DNA of 64,000 nt from Lunularia cruciata (GCA_948567375.1 OX419762.1:13894001-13958000), one strand, 5' to 3'; shown: positions 1 to 10,443, counted from the stretch's first letter. Notes: generated by a model not told the origin, from the letters alone. A program made the numbers and translations.

Positions 1-240
1 AGTAATTTCTTTCAGCTGTATTTAGTTAGTGAGACACAAAGGCAATGGGATGTAGTCCATCTGGGAATTCTTGTTGCAACACAACTCTAATTGCAAAGTT
101 AGAAGTATCAAAATCAACCACACAAGGTAGTTGATGATCATTTGGTTGAAGAATGGGTCTTGACGACACCATATGCTTTAACTTTTAGAATGCTTCTTCA
201 TGCTTGGTGGTCCACTAGAAACTTGAGTTCTTTCCCAAGA
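1..240 (-). pseudogene. Ty3/gypsy RNase H domain remnant (partial, cut by window edge)
   Basis: Read on the minus strand, this stretch gives the start of a gypsy-type RNase H: a segment like LKHMVSSRPILQPND, then VVDFDTSNFAIRVVLQQ, then HPIAFVSH and LNTAERNY. This matches the usual order of conserved blocks after a gypsy RT thumb (DASDFAIGAVL-like, HPIAYxSRKL-like, AERNY-like). Stops interrupt it, for example before LNTAERNY. It continues the RT remnant immediately upstream on the same strand; integrase and the 3' LTR would lie left of position 1. Confident on family, certain that it is broken. Confidence 0.75.
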
Positions 241-242
241 GA

Positions 243-1065
243 TCAGTCAATAGTGTAGCCACATGAGCATAATAGTGGATGAAATGTCGGTAAAAACTGG
301 CCAATCCATTGAATGCCCGTACTTCTATACTTTTGTACTTCTGTAGCATCCTTTGAGGTAAGCCAATAATTAAAGGCCTTGATCTTCTCTTCTTCTATCT
401 TGATCCACTCTAATGAGATCTTATGATGCAAGAAGCTAACCTCCTTCTGCCAAAAGGCACACTTTGACTTCTTCTAATAAAAGTTCCATTGTCGTAGTCA
501 TCTTAGGACTTCTTGCACGTGATTCATGTGTTATGCCTGTGTCTTGCTATAAATTAAGATATCCTCCAAGAACACCACTAAGGACCAATCCAATAGTCCT
601 TCTAACACCCAATGCATATGATCCATGAAGACTATTGGAGCATTAGTGAGTCCAAAAGGTAGAACTCTCCACTCAAAATGCCCATACCTTGTGCGAAAGG
701 CAGTCTTTTGCATATCTTCTCTTTCAATAGGAATTTTCCAATAGTCACTACAAAGAATCCAGCTTGGAAAAGTAGCGTGCTCCACTTAGTTGATCAAGCA
801 GGTCATTGATCCGAGGCAAGGGATATGCATTCTTCATGGTTTGCTTATTGAGCCCACAATAATCAATACAGAAACAAAGTCCTCCATCCTTCTTTGGAAC
901 AAATAGTACTGGTGCTTCCCAAGGAGAGGTACTATGTTGTATGAAATCCTTCTCCAACAACTCTATAAGTGTTGTTCGCAACTCCTCTAACTCCTTTGGT
1001 GAAAGCCAATAGATCGGTCTACTCATTGGACTACTTCTTGGCAATAACTTGATCTTGAAGGGCAT
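243..1065 (-). pseudogene. Ty3/gypsy reverse transcriptase remnant, frameshifted
   Basis: Two minus-strand frames cover the polymerase. The upstream one (748-1065) holds the N-terminal RT blocks: a [20 protein letters not shown] segment, VPKKDGG, an [10 protein letters not shown] block and [23 protein letters not shown]. The next (531-785) holds TAFRTRYGHFEWRVLPFGLTNAP and the catalytic strand, which reads VFLEDILIYSK. Families of this type normally carry FxDD there, so the first catalytic Asp is Glu (codon near 564-566). A frameshift separates the two frames. A third frame (243-431) is the thumb/connection region with a further frame break. The element is therefore inactive. It lies between protease (higher coordinates) and RNase H (lower coordinates), the standard gypsy pol order. 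Confidence 0.85.
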
Positions 1066-1230
1066 ACCTCATTTAGAGGGCAATCCCTTTGGCAGATCAT
1101 CCAGAAACACATCTGCAAACTCTTGAACTATCAGATCAACCATTGCTTGATGGGGCTCTTGGTCCTCCTTGGATTATTCTTGTAAAAATTGGCTTGATCT
1201 ACACTGTGAATACAGACTTATCTTCCTCCA

Positions 1231-1400
1231 AAGCTTGCTCTATGGCTGCTTTACTAACAAACTTCCCTTCCAAGGACTCATCTCTCTTCCAAGCTTGCTC
1301 CATGGTTGCCTTCCGGGAAAACTTCCCATCTTGGGACTCTTCTTCCTTCCAGATTTGCTCTATGGCTACTTTCTCAATAAACTTCTCATCTTGGGACTGA
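1231..1400 (-). repeat. 60-bp direct repeats (about 2.8 units) in the gypsy pol linker
   Basis: Units begin at 1231, 1291 and 1351, exactly 60 bp apart. On the coding (minus) strand each gives a 20-residue unit of the type SQDGKFSRKATMEQAWKREE; the copies differ by a few residues. They lie between the protease and RT remnants, where gypsy polyproteins have a poorly conserved linker. The in-frame period (20 codons) suggests the duplication happened while the frame was still translated; this is inference. Confidence 0.7.
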
Positions 1401-1463
1401 CTATTCTTAGGTGTCTTACTCAGAGGTGCCAGACAACATAATCAAAAATTCCTACCTTGGTGT

Positions 1464-1800
1464 TTAGGGTACTTGAATTTGTACTTGAATTTGTCGTTGG
1501 GTCCAATCAAATTGAACCTTATGACGTTCAAGCCAAGGTAGACCCAGAATGATATCATAGTGTAAAGGTGCCACTACAAACCTTATACACTCCAAATACT
1601 CCTTCCCAATCTTGAACGTAATAGGATGTGAGGTGCAGAATGCAAAACCCTTTCTACCATCCGCCATCATCAAACTACTTCCAAACATTGGCTCGATAGG
1701 AATACCCAATTCCTTTGCTACTTACATAGACATGCAATTCTATAAACTTCTAGAATCAACCAAAATAATACAACCCCGATTAGATATTGTACCTTGCAAG
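1464..1800 (-). pseudogene. Ty3/gypsy aspartic protease remnant with in-frame stop
   Basis: The minus strand at about 1730-1790 reads ILVDSRSL, then a TAG stop, then NCM, in place of the retropepsin VLIDSGSTHNFI-type active site; the Gly of DSG is Arg. The downstream half (frame 1464-1709) carries the conserved protease C-terminal block VVAPLHYDIILGLPWLERH, typical of gypsy gag-pol proteins. The protease follows the gag zinc knuckle and precedes the RT. The active-site change plus the stop show loss of function. Confidence 0.75.
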
Positions 1801-1842
1801 TGAAGCAAACTTGCATAAATTGAGCCTTCAATCCCATTGGAA

Positions 1843-2830
1843 CTAATCAAGCTCCCAATAGGTGGCTCTAAATCTTCTATTGGGATTCCTTGTTTCCTTG
1901 ATCATTCTGTTCCACAATCTCCATCTAGGCAACTTGTCAAGGTTGCATAGTCCTAAGTGGGCATTTAGCAATTTGATGTCCCACTTGGCAACAATAAAAA
2001 CAACCTCCATTTTGTTGCAATCTTTCTCTATCCGTTGTACCAAGTGGTCTCCGTTGGATAGCATCAATCTCCATTGGTGCTGGTTCTTCCACCCATGCAT
2101 AGTGTATTGGTAGGCCTTGTGTAGGTCAAGGGCAAGACCAAGTTGTTGCAACCAAGGAATCAAAGTGCTCAGCCAATTGCATGGCTTCTTCTACGTTTTG
2201 TGGTTCCCATATGGTCACATCCAATTTGGTTTGTGGCTTCAATCCCTGCACAAATTGATCCAAAATTTCACCTTCTTGTATATTTGGAATTTGCATGATG
2301 ATGTTCTAAAATTGTATGATGTAGCTCCTTACTAAGCAACTTGCTTCAACTCCGCCAATTTATCTTGTGCGGCACGGGTGGCATTTATATAGTTTGAAAG
2401 TGACCCAATATTTCATCCTTGAACTCTGCCCATGTCAAAATTGGTCCAACAATCTGTTGTTCAGCTCGCTCTACTCGAAATTGCCACCAAAGTTTTGCAC
2501 ACCATCTAATTGGCTAGATGCAAAGAGAATCTATTTCCGTTTATCTTGAAGATTGGTGGCTTCAAAGTAACATTTGCAGTCAAACACAAAATTCTCCACT
2601 ATGCTCGGAAAATTCTTACCTTCAAACACCTTGGGTTTTGGAAATCGAATGTGCTCTTCTCCATCTTGAATTGGCGCTCTCCCTATATGTTCTTGTCATT
2701 GCTAATCTCATTCATCCAACAATCGAGTCAGGTGCTCGATTTGTTGCTACACTGCAAGGATGATGTCTGGTATTGCCGCCATAGCTACTACTCTATTCCA
2801 CTACTCCCACTTTATCTAATTGATTAACAC
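1843..2830 (-). pseudogene. Ty3/gypsy gag remnant with CCHC zinc knuckle
   Basis: Minus-strand translation shows a gag C-terminal block, FVQGLKPQTKLDVTIWEPQ followed by a VEEAMQLAEHFDS segment (about 2150-2260), the usual retrotransposon gag helix before the nucleocapsid. A CX2CX4HX4C zinc knuckle (CFYCCQVGHQIAKC) is encoded at 1961-2002. The blocks lie in different frames and are broken by stops, so several small indels have occurred. Its place between the 5' LTR/PBS at 3042-3441 and the protease fixes the orientation of the element. Confidence 0.75.
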
Positions 2831-3041
2831 ATAGATGCAACACGTCCACTATTCTCCATAAGTTACAACCGGAAGTATCAAGGGTTCCTAAGACACGGTG
2901 ATCATATGTAGAAAATCCTGCCCAAAGCATGAGGTGATGAATTGTGTGAAATAATGCTTGGGTAATATTTGGACATGAAAATCCCAATGGTTTGGCGGAA
3001 GTGGATTTGGTGGTCCGTAAATTCCATCCATCCCATTCCTA

Positions 3042-3052
3042 CTTTGATACCA
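3042..3052 (-). other. Primer-binding site for initiator Met tRNA (degenerate)
   Basis: Immediately inside the LTR the minus strand reads TGGTATCAAAG, close to the TGGTATCAGAGC complement of the 3' end of plant initiator tRNA-Met. It sits next to the LTR terminus, the normal gypsy arrangement. Confidence 0.65.
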
Positions 3053-3053
3053 A

Positions 3054-3441
3054 TGTAAAAGACCAAGACCAATGAGAGAAATAAGAGAATGGAAACTCAT
3101 ATTGGGATACTTGAATGAGGGAGAACTCCAAATGCCTAGCATGAGCTTCGGCTTTGGTATTTATAGGTAGCATACAAGGCCCTTGAGAAGCTTCTCAAGA
3201 AGCTTCTCAAGAAGCTTTCTTGAGCCGCTTTCTTAAAGTGCAAGCCAAGTTAACTAAGAAGCTTCTCAAGAAGCTTTCTTCTAGAAGCTAAGCTAAGCTA
3301 GTTAGAAACTTCTAGAAGCTACCTGCTTGGAGTGCAAGTTAACTAGCTTCCTAGATGCTTTTGGAATATTCTAGGCTAATTTGGCTTATTCTCTACTTTG
3401 TTAGCCTTACTAACTACGTCACTAAACTCCATACTGTTACA
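3054..3441 (-). mobile_element. LTR 1 of the gypsy element (5' LTR)
   Basis: A 388-bp block begins TGTAA and ends TTACA on the plus strand, a TG...CA LTR with short terminal inverted repeats. On the minus strand it holds GAAGCTTC-rich upstream DNA, a TATAAATA box (3158-3165) and a transcribed end rich in CT, followed by the primer-binding site. A second copy of the same LTR occurs at 5783-6197 in the opposite orientation, which confirms the boundaries. The two copies share most of their length but have diverged by substitutions and small indels. Confidence 0.85.
3158..3213 (-). promoter_or_regulatory. LTR 1 promoter: TATA box plus GAAGCTTC array
   Basis: TATAAATA (minus strand) lies at 3158-3165. 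Just upstream (higher coordinates), GAAnnTTC units occur at 3187-3194 and 3199-3206, with a degenerate one from 3211, in a 12-bp period (GAAGCTTCTCAA). GAAnnTTC is the head-to-head pair of nGAAn pentamers bound by heat-shock factors. The 4-bp gap between pairs is looser than the 2-bp gap of a continuous canonical element. Confidence 0.5.
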
Positions 3442-3539
3442 ACTATGATACCAAGAAGGCACACAATGAAAAATAATCAATTGAATCACTCATGTAAAAA
3501 AAAAATTTAAGTTCAAGGGAAGTTTGGAAAATGATGGTC

Positions 3540-3655
3540 TAATCTGAAGGTGCAAATTCCCTCCAAAGATCTTGTTGACATCCTTACTAAAGGCCAATGT
3601 TCTATCGTTCACAAGGTATTGCCTCTTTAGGAATTCAACATCTTGGTGAACAGTT
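3540..3655 (+). pseudogene. Ty1/copia RNase H C-terminal scrap
   Basis: A short plus-strand frame reads LKVQIPSKDLVDILTKGQ and continues to VLPL and, after a stop, EFNIL. The DLVDILTKG core matches the ADxLTKxL signature near the end of copia-type RNase H. No other part of a copia element was recognised around it, so it is an orphan fragment. Confidence 0.45.
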
Positions 3656-5782
3656 CTTAATCAAGTCTATGTCTTCAAGTTACTATTGACACTAAAGCAC
3701 ATTGAAGTTCCATCAACGTGTAACATTCATACAATTTTGATTTTGCTAGGGATTGAACACATAAAGCAACTAACAATTATGACTTAGATTCTTCACTTAC
3801 CACAAATATAAAAAGAATAGTTTCACAAAGGAATTGAGAAAGTGATGAGTAGCCCCACGGATTCTTCACTTATTCACCATTTGCTTTGATTGAAGAAATA
3901 ACACTTTCAACACTATTCTTAAATAGTCACAACCATTCTAGAAATTCCCAAGAAAAAACCTAACAAAATGGCTACCGCATAAGATGAGGATCAAAATATT
4001 GCTAACTAATTGTCTTTCTAGCTCACTAATGGTCCTACAACCCTAAGCGGATAAAGGAGTATAATGATTTTAAGTGTTCTTGCTCATGTTGACTCTCTTG
4101 TTCTAAGTACTTTATAACCAGCTCAAATCACTCCTTAATCTTTAATAAAGTCATCCATAAATTCTCTCAAAGCTCTCTAAACTTTTTCTCTATTTGAACT
4201 CTTATTCCTAAGGTGATCTGCTACAATATCTAGTCTTCAAAGGGTTGCATGATTTTCTATTTTACCAATCAGAGTTTGTGCACTTCTCCAAAGGTGGTAG
4301 AAGCATCCAAGAATTCCTCCATCATCTTCACCATAGCATTGCAAACTTGCCTCACAATGTCTTTTGTTTGTCCTTCTTTGATCACTTTACTATAAGTCTA
4401 ACCATTACTTCTCCATTGTTTTTCTTTTCTTGCTCTCTTGGAGATCACACTAGGTGCCTAGATGTGAATCTTATGGATAGGAGGTTATGTGTAGACCTAT
4501 CACTAATAGTTTAAGCCCACTTGTTTGCCCAACTATTGGAACCTTTTATGCTTGTTTTTAGTGTTTCTTCTATTAGGTAGGGAAATAAAGGGCAACTTGA
4601 CTTGCAATCACAACACTCACTCCTGGCGGATGGACATCTCTTCCACCATCACCTTGAAGAAATACATAGCACTCCCAAGGAAAAGGAACCTAATCATAAT
4701 GCACACAGACCAATCCAAACCAATTGGGTATACAATCAAGCACGCAAACCATGGAGAGGATCCAAACACAAGCAATTTGACAACAACTCTCTATAATTCT
4801 AATAAGATTGGATCAAGGAACACTTTCTATGTCCAAGACATGTGCTCCATCTGTACTCCAAGTGTTTCTTCCAAGAGTTGGACTTTTAAGAAATATCTGC
4901 CAGACTCAAACTAAGATACCTTCCTCTTTGTAGCTTTGATTAAAAAAAAATTTTGTGGGGCTCAATGAGATTAGCTTTCCAATGATATAAGGCAAGCTGC
5001 CATCTGACTACTATAGCTCTTGTGACACTCTTTTGAACTTCATTTATTTCTGGAGTCCAACCCCTAATTAAGATCTAGCCCTGGTTGTTGGAAAAATCTG
5101 ACCTAATTTGATTCAGAGGTTAAGATAAATCCTCAAGAACAGTCCACCAAACTGAAAATCCTCAACCTTGATCCCAAATGAGAGAACTGTGATTCAATTA
5201 GAGTTGAAAATAGAGTAATTCCTTGGAGCTTATAATATTATTTGCAATATATATTGGTACATCATATTAGATCTCTCTATAGATTGGTACATCATATTAG
5301 ATCTCTTTTGAGCCCACCAGATTTTACATAGTATTTTTTTGCCACTATCTAGACATTTGTGAAACTTGGAATTTAGTCTCAATTCCAATCCCTAAATATG
5401 GATCAATTCTCAAATTGTGTTAACTTTTGAATTTTACACAACAAAAAATATTGATCCAAGACCTTAAATTCTTTATTTAAAGAATTTATATAAAAATTTT
5501 GCACACAGGTACAAGACCTAATCACCAATAATACTAGAAATTTTGATGGCCTGATTTGAACTAGAGCTTAAGAAGTGACCAAAACTCCAAACCTGATCAT
5601 ACTCTCCTCCTTGACACTTTAATTTCCAACACTCCAACTTCAATTGATAAGATCAGATTTGAAATAAACTCAAAAATAAACTTTCTTGAGCTAAGAACTA
5701 CCATCAATTTTTCTACTCCCCAAACCCACTAATAGATCATGAAAAGGTGTGATTGAACTCTCACAATCCTACAGTTTGTGCT
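3656..5782. other. Anonymous AT-rich spacer between the two inverted LTRs
   Basis: No recognisable gene. The open frames here (for example 4245-4514 and 4525-4914, plus) show no family motif and have biased, low-complexity composition. The tract separates two LTRs of one family that point away from each other; it may be old, unrelated spacer into which both elements inserted. Confidence 0.4.
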
Positions 5783-6197
5783 TGTAACAATATGAAGTTT
5801 AGCGACAAAGTTAGTAGGGCTAACAAAGTAGCAAATAAGATGAATTAGCCTAGAATATTCTAGAAGTATCTATGAAGCTTCTTGGGAAGCTTCCCGGCTA
5901 GCTTAGCTTGTAGCTCAAGTAAGTAGTTTCTAGAAGGAAGCTTCCAACTAGCTTAGCTTGCACGCCAAGTAGGCTACTTCTAGAAGGAAGCTTCTTGAGA
6001 AGCTTCCTAGTTAACTTGGCTTGCACTCTAAGAAAGTGGCTCAAGGAAGCTTCTTGAGAAGCTTCTCAAGGGCCTTGTATGCTACCTATAAATACCAAGC
6101 CAAATCTCATGCTAGGCATTCAAAGTTTTTACTCATTCCAGCATCCCAATGTGAGCTTCCATTCTTCTATTTCTCTCTTTTGTCTTGGTCTTTTATA
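5783..6197 (+). mobile_element. LTR 2 of the same gypsy family (solo or orphan LTR)
   Basis: Starts TGTAACA and aligns along its length with the reverse complement of LTR 1. It includes the ACTTGGCTTGCACT stretch, the GGGCCTTGTATGCTACC block before the TATA box, and the CTTGGTCTTTTA end. No primer-binding site or gag follows, and no matching 5-bp target duplication is obvious, so it is either a solo LTR or the end of a truncated element. The right boundary is accurate to a few bases. Confidence 0.8.
5853..6094 (+). promoter_or_regulatory. Heat-shock-element-like array and TATA box in LTR 2
   Basis: A perfect three-pentamer element, GAAtaTTCtaGAA, occupies 5853-5865. It is followed by GAAgcTTC at 5874-5881, TTCtaGAA at 5928-5935, GAAgcTTC at 5937-5944, TTCtaGAA at 5978-5985, and GAAgcTTC at 5987-5994, 5999-6006, 6046-6053 and 6058-6065. 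The TATAAATA box is at 6087-6094. Alternating nGAAn/nTTCn pentamers are the known binding motif of heat-shock factors. The density just upstream of the TATA box suggests heat-inducible transcription of the LTR; function is inferred. Confidence 0.55.
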
Positions 6198-7270
6198 GTG
6201 TCTCCTATGTATGAATTTGACCCTCTTGCTTCAATTGATCATATTGCACTTAAATTTCACTCAAATTCCTTGTTTTTTTTTGTCTCCAAGCCATATCCTT
6301 GCAGCTCTTTTCTCCAAAAGTGGTCTTCTCTCCTTGAATTCATTTCCTTAACTCCTCCAAAACGTCAAAAACCTCTCAACTTCTCTTATTGCAATTCAAT
6401 TCTTGCTATTTTGTCACTTAACATTCTCCTTTTTTTACACATGGACCTCACAATTCCACCTTCAAGCCCTTGAAAAAAATTAAGAACCTCTCCTTCTACA
6501 TGAGCACATTAGTTCTCAAGTCTAAGACCCGTCCATAAGTAAGAATATGAACAACAATAGGACATGGAGTTTCCATTACCAAACCCACAAACACAAGCCT
6601 AAAATGTGCTACCATCCAAGTTCAAAAGTAATCATGGTGCAAAATCTGAAGCTTGAGGAGAAAAGGATTTGGGTGTGGCAGATCAAGAGCATAGAACATC
6701 TCTTGCTCCAACACTTCCTATGGCACTCTAGCTCCCACACTTTGCTACAACTGTCACTCTCAACATCCATTTCCCACCCGAGACTCCTACAATGAAAATA
6801 CGCCTTGCTTATCAAATTTCCACCACCAATATACATCAAAGCCCTCAAAATGAACATGATTGTAATCCACATGGCTAATCACTTAAATGTACACATATTG
6901 TTCAAAAGGAAATGGCTCAACTATGTGAATCCATCATACAATCTACTCTAATAATATGGAGATAAACTACACTAAACTTCCTTTTCATTTACTACATAAA
7001 TGGCAACATGACATGAGCTTGATGGATCTTGCTTAGTGTAGGCTTAGGTTTTGCCCACCATTAATTCCAACTTCTAACTCTTCTTTGCATTCAAACATAC
7101 ACTTGTGTTGTAGAGTTTCTGATGCAATTGCCTTAGCTTCTTTTGCAAGATTTATACTTCTTTTTTATACTTCTTTCTGTGCATACTTGTCTCCCTTCTA
7201 TACATGGTTTTTTCTTCCTTGTATTTTTCTTGTTAAATGGTAACCAATTTTTTCTCTATAATTAACTGCC
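6198..7270. other. No recognisable gene
   Basis: AT-rich sequence with poly-T and CTT-rich tracts. Small open frames (for example 6021-6473, plus) overlap the LTR or are composition-driven. No gag, tRNA or domain motif was found downstream of LTR 2. Confidence 0.4.
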
Positions 7271-8990
7271 TTACTTGCATTTCAAATTGACCAATCTTCT
7301 CTTTGAAATTATCTTCTCAATTGTTGCACTCTTCTCAAGGTTTGCTACCTTCTTCCAAAGATCTTCCAATTGACTTTTTAACATTGTATTCTTGTCTTTG
7401 ACTTGCTTCTTGTCTTGTAGTGAAATACAAAGATTGACTAACTCCTTCTCTAGTTCAGTCATCTTCACGGTTTTTAGATGCTCAATCTTTCCATGCTCTA
7501 AATTTACATTCCTCAAAGCGTCTAACCTTCTTGCAATGCAATTAACTTAGAACCCTATCTCTTTTGTTCTTCATGGAGATAAAGAATCTCACTCTTGAAA
7601 GAGTTAACCTCAGTCTTATGGTTTTGAAGATGAGCATGCATTTTGGCAACCATAGATGAAATGATAATAACCAAACACACTCATACAAAATCTTTTATAG
7701 ATTAGGTAATGAGTATCATCCAAGCATCTCTCTAATAACAAACCTCTCTTCCTCATCAGTTAGTCTTTGACCTATTTCTTTGAGTAACTTGGTTGGTGCT
7801 TGTGAAGGATTCTTAGGGACTTCTTTGTAGATGATCTTCTCAAGCACTATTTCTTGAGGCAAGTCTTCCTCTTCAATCTCTTTCTTTTATCCTTGATTCT
7901 GAATAGGCAGCTTACCTATGGTTCATCTCTCTTAAGTGTATGCATGCTACCAATATCCAAGAAGTCAATGTCATTGAGAGCTTCTCCCTCCCTACTTCTT
8001 AGTTTTCATCCTCTTCTTGTCCCTTGCACTTCTTCACCTTCTTGATAGGGGACAAAAATTCCCCAGTTAGCGTATACTTCTTATTTGCCTCCTTTGTGAG
8101 CTCCATTTGCTGCATCCCTTTTGGATCTTATTCAAAATATGACGGGGGCACTTCATGAAACTAGAACTTGCACTTCTCTTCCTCAATGAGAAAATCATGG
8201 CCAATGCAAAATTGAATTACAAAGGACATTAGGTAACACGATCTTGGTTCATCAAAGATGTCATACATCTTTTGAACATGTTTGTGAAATATGTACCCCA
8301 AATCAATCAAACTCTTTGAGAACAAGTGATCAAAGAATGCAAGTTGAGAATTTGTTAAGTAGGTGGTTCACTATAGCTTGAATATCATCATCAATGCACC
8401 TGCTATCTCCCTAGGTTTTGGGTTCTTGTAATTTGCCACAAGCCATCCATTTGATGGATGCTTCTTATGCATAAAGGATTTCTCTATCCACTTCTGCATT
8501 TTCTCATTTAGGTTGAACCGAGACTCAAAATTATAACTCCTAGCTACTCCTTGATCATTTCCCAATATCTTTCTCAATTAGAATGGCATCCATGTCCTTA
8601 TATTTGCTTGCAAACTACCCCAATACTACTTTCTTCATCTCTTGAATTTCTGAGGCCATTGCTCCAAAAGTATATTCTCAATATCACACGAAAAAACTAA
8701 ATTGCATCTTCTAAAGCATAGGTTTTCTGGCCATGATCTCTTATGGATTAACTACTAATGTTTCTAGATTTAGAGTGTTCATAACATTCTTTGGGCTAAC
8801 TTCCTTTACCATTGCAACTAGTGATATATTCTCCTTTGACCATGAATTCACTCTTAATCCCAACCCCTTCTGCTCAATCAATTGATAAATGTTTCTTGAT
8901 AGAATTGTGAATAACTGAAAGCATGATCCTTCCCACAAAATTTCTATGTTTATGTTCTTCCTACTCCCTTTGCTTGTAATGGTATTCAAT
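7271..8990 (-). pseudogene. Decayed coding DNA of unknown element with coiled-coil segment
   Basis: Several minus-strand frames in series look like fragments of one protein. The upstream part (about 8100-8577) has a WIEKSFMHKKHPSNGWLVA segment and, in another frame, FFDHLFSKSLIDLGYIFHKH and FCIGHDFLIEEEKCKF. A Lys/Glu-rich linker follows. The last part (7271-7516) is a heptad-like coiled coil rich in Lys, Glu and Leu. Many stops and shifts separate the pieces. I do not recognise the family. The order globular domain, charged linker, coiled coil resembles gag-like or plant transposon-associated proteins, but that is a guess. Confidence 0.3.
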
Positions 8991-9064
8991 CCATTGCTTT
9001 CCTCATGTAGGAGACGTCTTAGGTATCATTTTCATAATATTCAAACTTGTTGTATAGCTGGTTC

Positions 9065-9265
9065 CTCTTCCAAAGAATCTTCCCACTCTTCCAAAGAAGC
9101 TTCTTTATTTTCCAAAGATGTAGTGCACCCCAAAGAACTGGTTATATCTTCTAAAGATTTGGAACATAGTTTCCCAAAGATCCCGCTCTTTAGCAGGCGT
9201 GAAAACTATCTTCCAAAGATACTTGTATCTTGAGAAGATTCATATCTTCCAAAGATAATAGAACT
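9065..9265. repeat. Scattered TCTTCCAAAGA motif repeats
   Basis: About eight variants of YCAAAGAW, often as TCTTCCAAAGA, occur at irregular intervals. The stretch is low in complexity; no frame or element boundary is tied to it. Confidence 0.4.
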
Positions 9266-9610
9266 AGTGAATTCCTTTTTTAGAAGGAACAATTCTATAC
9301 ATAAAACAAGGAAAATTAACAAAAAAAATTTAAAGTTTGAAATTTCCCAATGCTACATGATAGAAAAATATAATTATCTTTATAAATTACTGTTTTATAT
9401 AGAGATTCAAAAATTACCAATACCATTAACCATATCATAAAAAGATAATTTATTAAGAGACTTTTTTGCTTTTATAGCATGTGTTATGTTACTAGCTGTC
9501 TGCATAATACTTAAGCTTGTATATCACTATATTATTGCTAGATAGCATATAAATGGAAGATATATTTACCTACAAAAATTGGGTAGGAGTTTGAGGTGGA
9601 GGAGTTTGAG
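9266..9610. other. AT-rich spacer, nothing recognised
   Basis: Very AT-rich sequence with no open frame of note and no repeat boundary apart from the LINE 3' end that begins just after it. Confidence 0.4.
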
Positions 9611-9619
9611 TGTTAAGTG

Positions 9620-10106
9620 GGATTATTTAAAGGAAGAAAAAGGTAACCGCGTAGAGAACATGAAGGATGGGAAGACCACATCAAGCCATACAAGGGAGAG
9701 ACCAAAAAGGTAAAATGGTGGGCTAGGCCCCAATAGAGTCTATGAGAAATTGCCCTACTGCACCTAAGATATTTGAGCTATGCAAGTTGTATGGTCCACA
9801 AACAACCGGAGCATCTGAAGAAGCATCACCTAGTGTGATTTCTCTCCCATTTATTGCACCAACCACTTCCCTATGTAGAGCAATGGACACACGCTGCTTA
9901 AAATATGCTACAAAGTATGATAGTGAGAGTGGTACCCCCAAGCCTAACATGATAAGCTCTCATGCACTCATTGACAAATGTGTCAAATGCCGTATCCATT
10001 GCTCCATATAACTCCAAGGCTAGAGGAACAAAGAGGTGACCTCGCTACATGCCCCTATACTTGGAGACCTTGGGACCTGTTGCTGCACTCACCACCCATC
10101 AGGGGG
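9620..10106 (-). mobile_element. RLE-type LINE copy A, 3' part (left of nested copia)
   Basis: On the minus strand this is the C-terminal coding end and 3' UTR of a non-LTR element. Frame 9723-9950 holds YFVAYFKQRVSIALHREVVG, the FxRQRxSxALxR block seen near the end of this RT family. The 3' UTR holds a variant of the family hairpin (GATGGG arm at 9666-9671). Copies B and C2 show the same order without interruption, which proves that the DNA at 13275-13512 is the other half of this copy. It is 5'-truncated and has stops. Confidence 0.8.
10101..10105. repeat. Target-site duplication AGGGG (left)
   Basis: AGGGG precedes the left copia LTR (one extra G intervenes) and AGGGG follows the right LTR at 13270-13274. 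Five bases is the usual copia target-site duplication length. Confidence 0.7.
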
Positions 10107-10429
10107 TGTTATGTTTGGCTTGTCAAGAGCAAAAGCAAACGTAAATGATGGTTGTTGCTTGTCACTTGTCTAGAAGTTCAAGTGGACAGTCACTTGTCTA
10201 GAAGTTCAAGTGGATGACAGAGATGGACAGTGATGGATCTTTTATAATGTATATATACGTGCAATGAGAAATAAAGCTCAAAAAGGCTGGTGTGAGCCTG
10301 TTTTAGTTGTGGAGGTAGCTTCCGAGACAAGGAGTGAACCACATTATTTACTATTAGTCCTCTGAATGCTATTTAATGTGGTTTTCATGTGCTATTGTGA
10401 GAGGTTCTAGAGACTCAGTTTTTCTAAAA
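10107..10429 (+). mobile_element. Left copia LTR
   Basis: Starts TGTTATG. It has a TA-rich TATA-like stretch (about 10239-10258) and AATAAA at 10270-10275. It is about 28 bp longer than the right LTR because a block ACTTGTCTAGAAGTTCAAG is tandemly duplicated near 10160-10215. Confidence 0.85.
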
Positions 10430-10431
10430 AT

Positions 10432-10443
10432 TGGTATCAGAGC
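10432..10443 (+). other. Primer-binding site, initiator Met tRNA
   Basis: TGGTATCAGAGC, an exact match to the complement of the plant initiator tRNA-Met 3' end, placed two bases inside the left LTR. Confidence 0.9.

Noticed and set aside
5783..6197. Solo LTR with target-site duplication
   Set aside because: The flanking pentamers (GTGCT before, GTGTC after the likely end) do not match, so a simple solo LTR is not proven.
7271..7516. Standalone coiled-coil gene
   Set aside because: It continues a series of broken frames on the same strand, so it is treated as part of a decayed element.
9640..9700. Helitron 3' end suggested by the terminal hairpin of the repeat
   Set aside because: The same repeat encodes RT and endonuclease C-terminal blocks in longer copies and shows 5' truncation, which fits a LINE; no CTRR end was found at a fixed distance from the hairpin.
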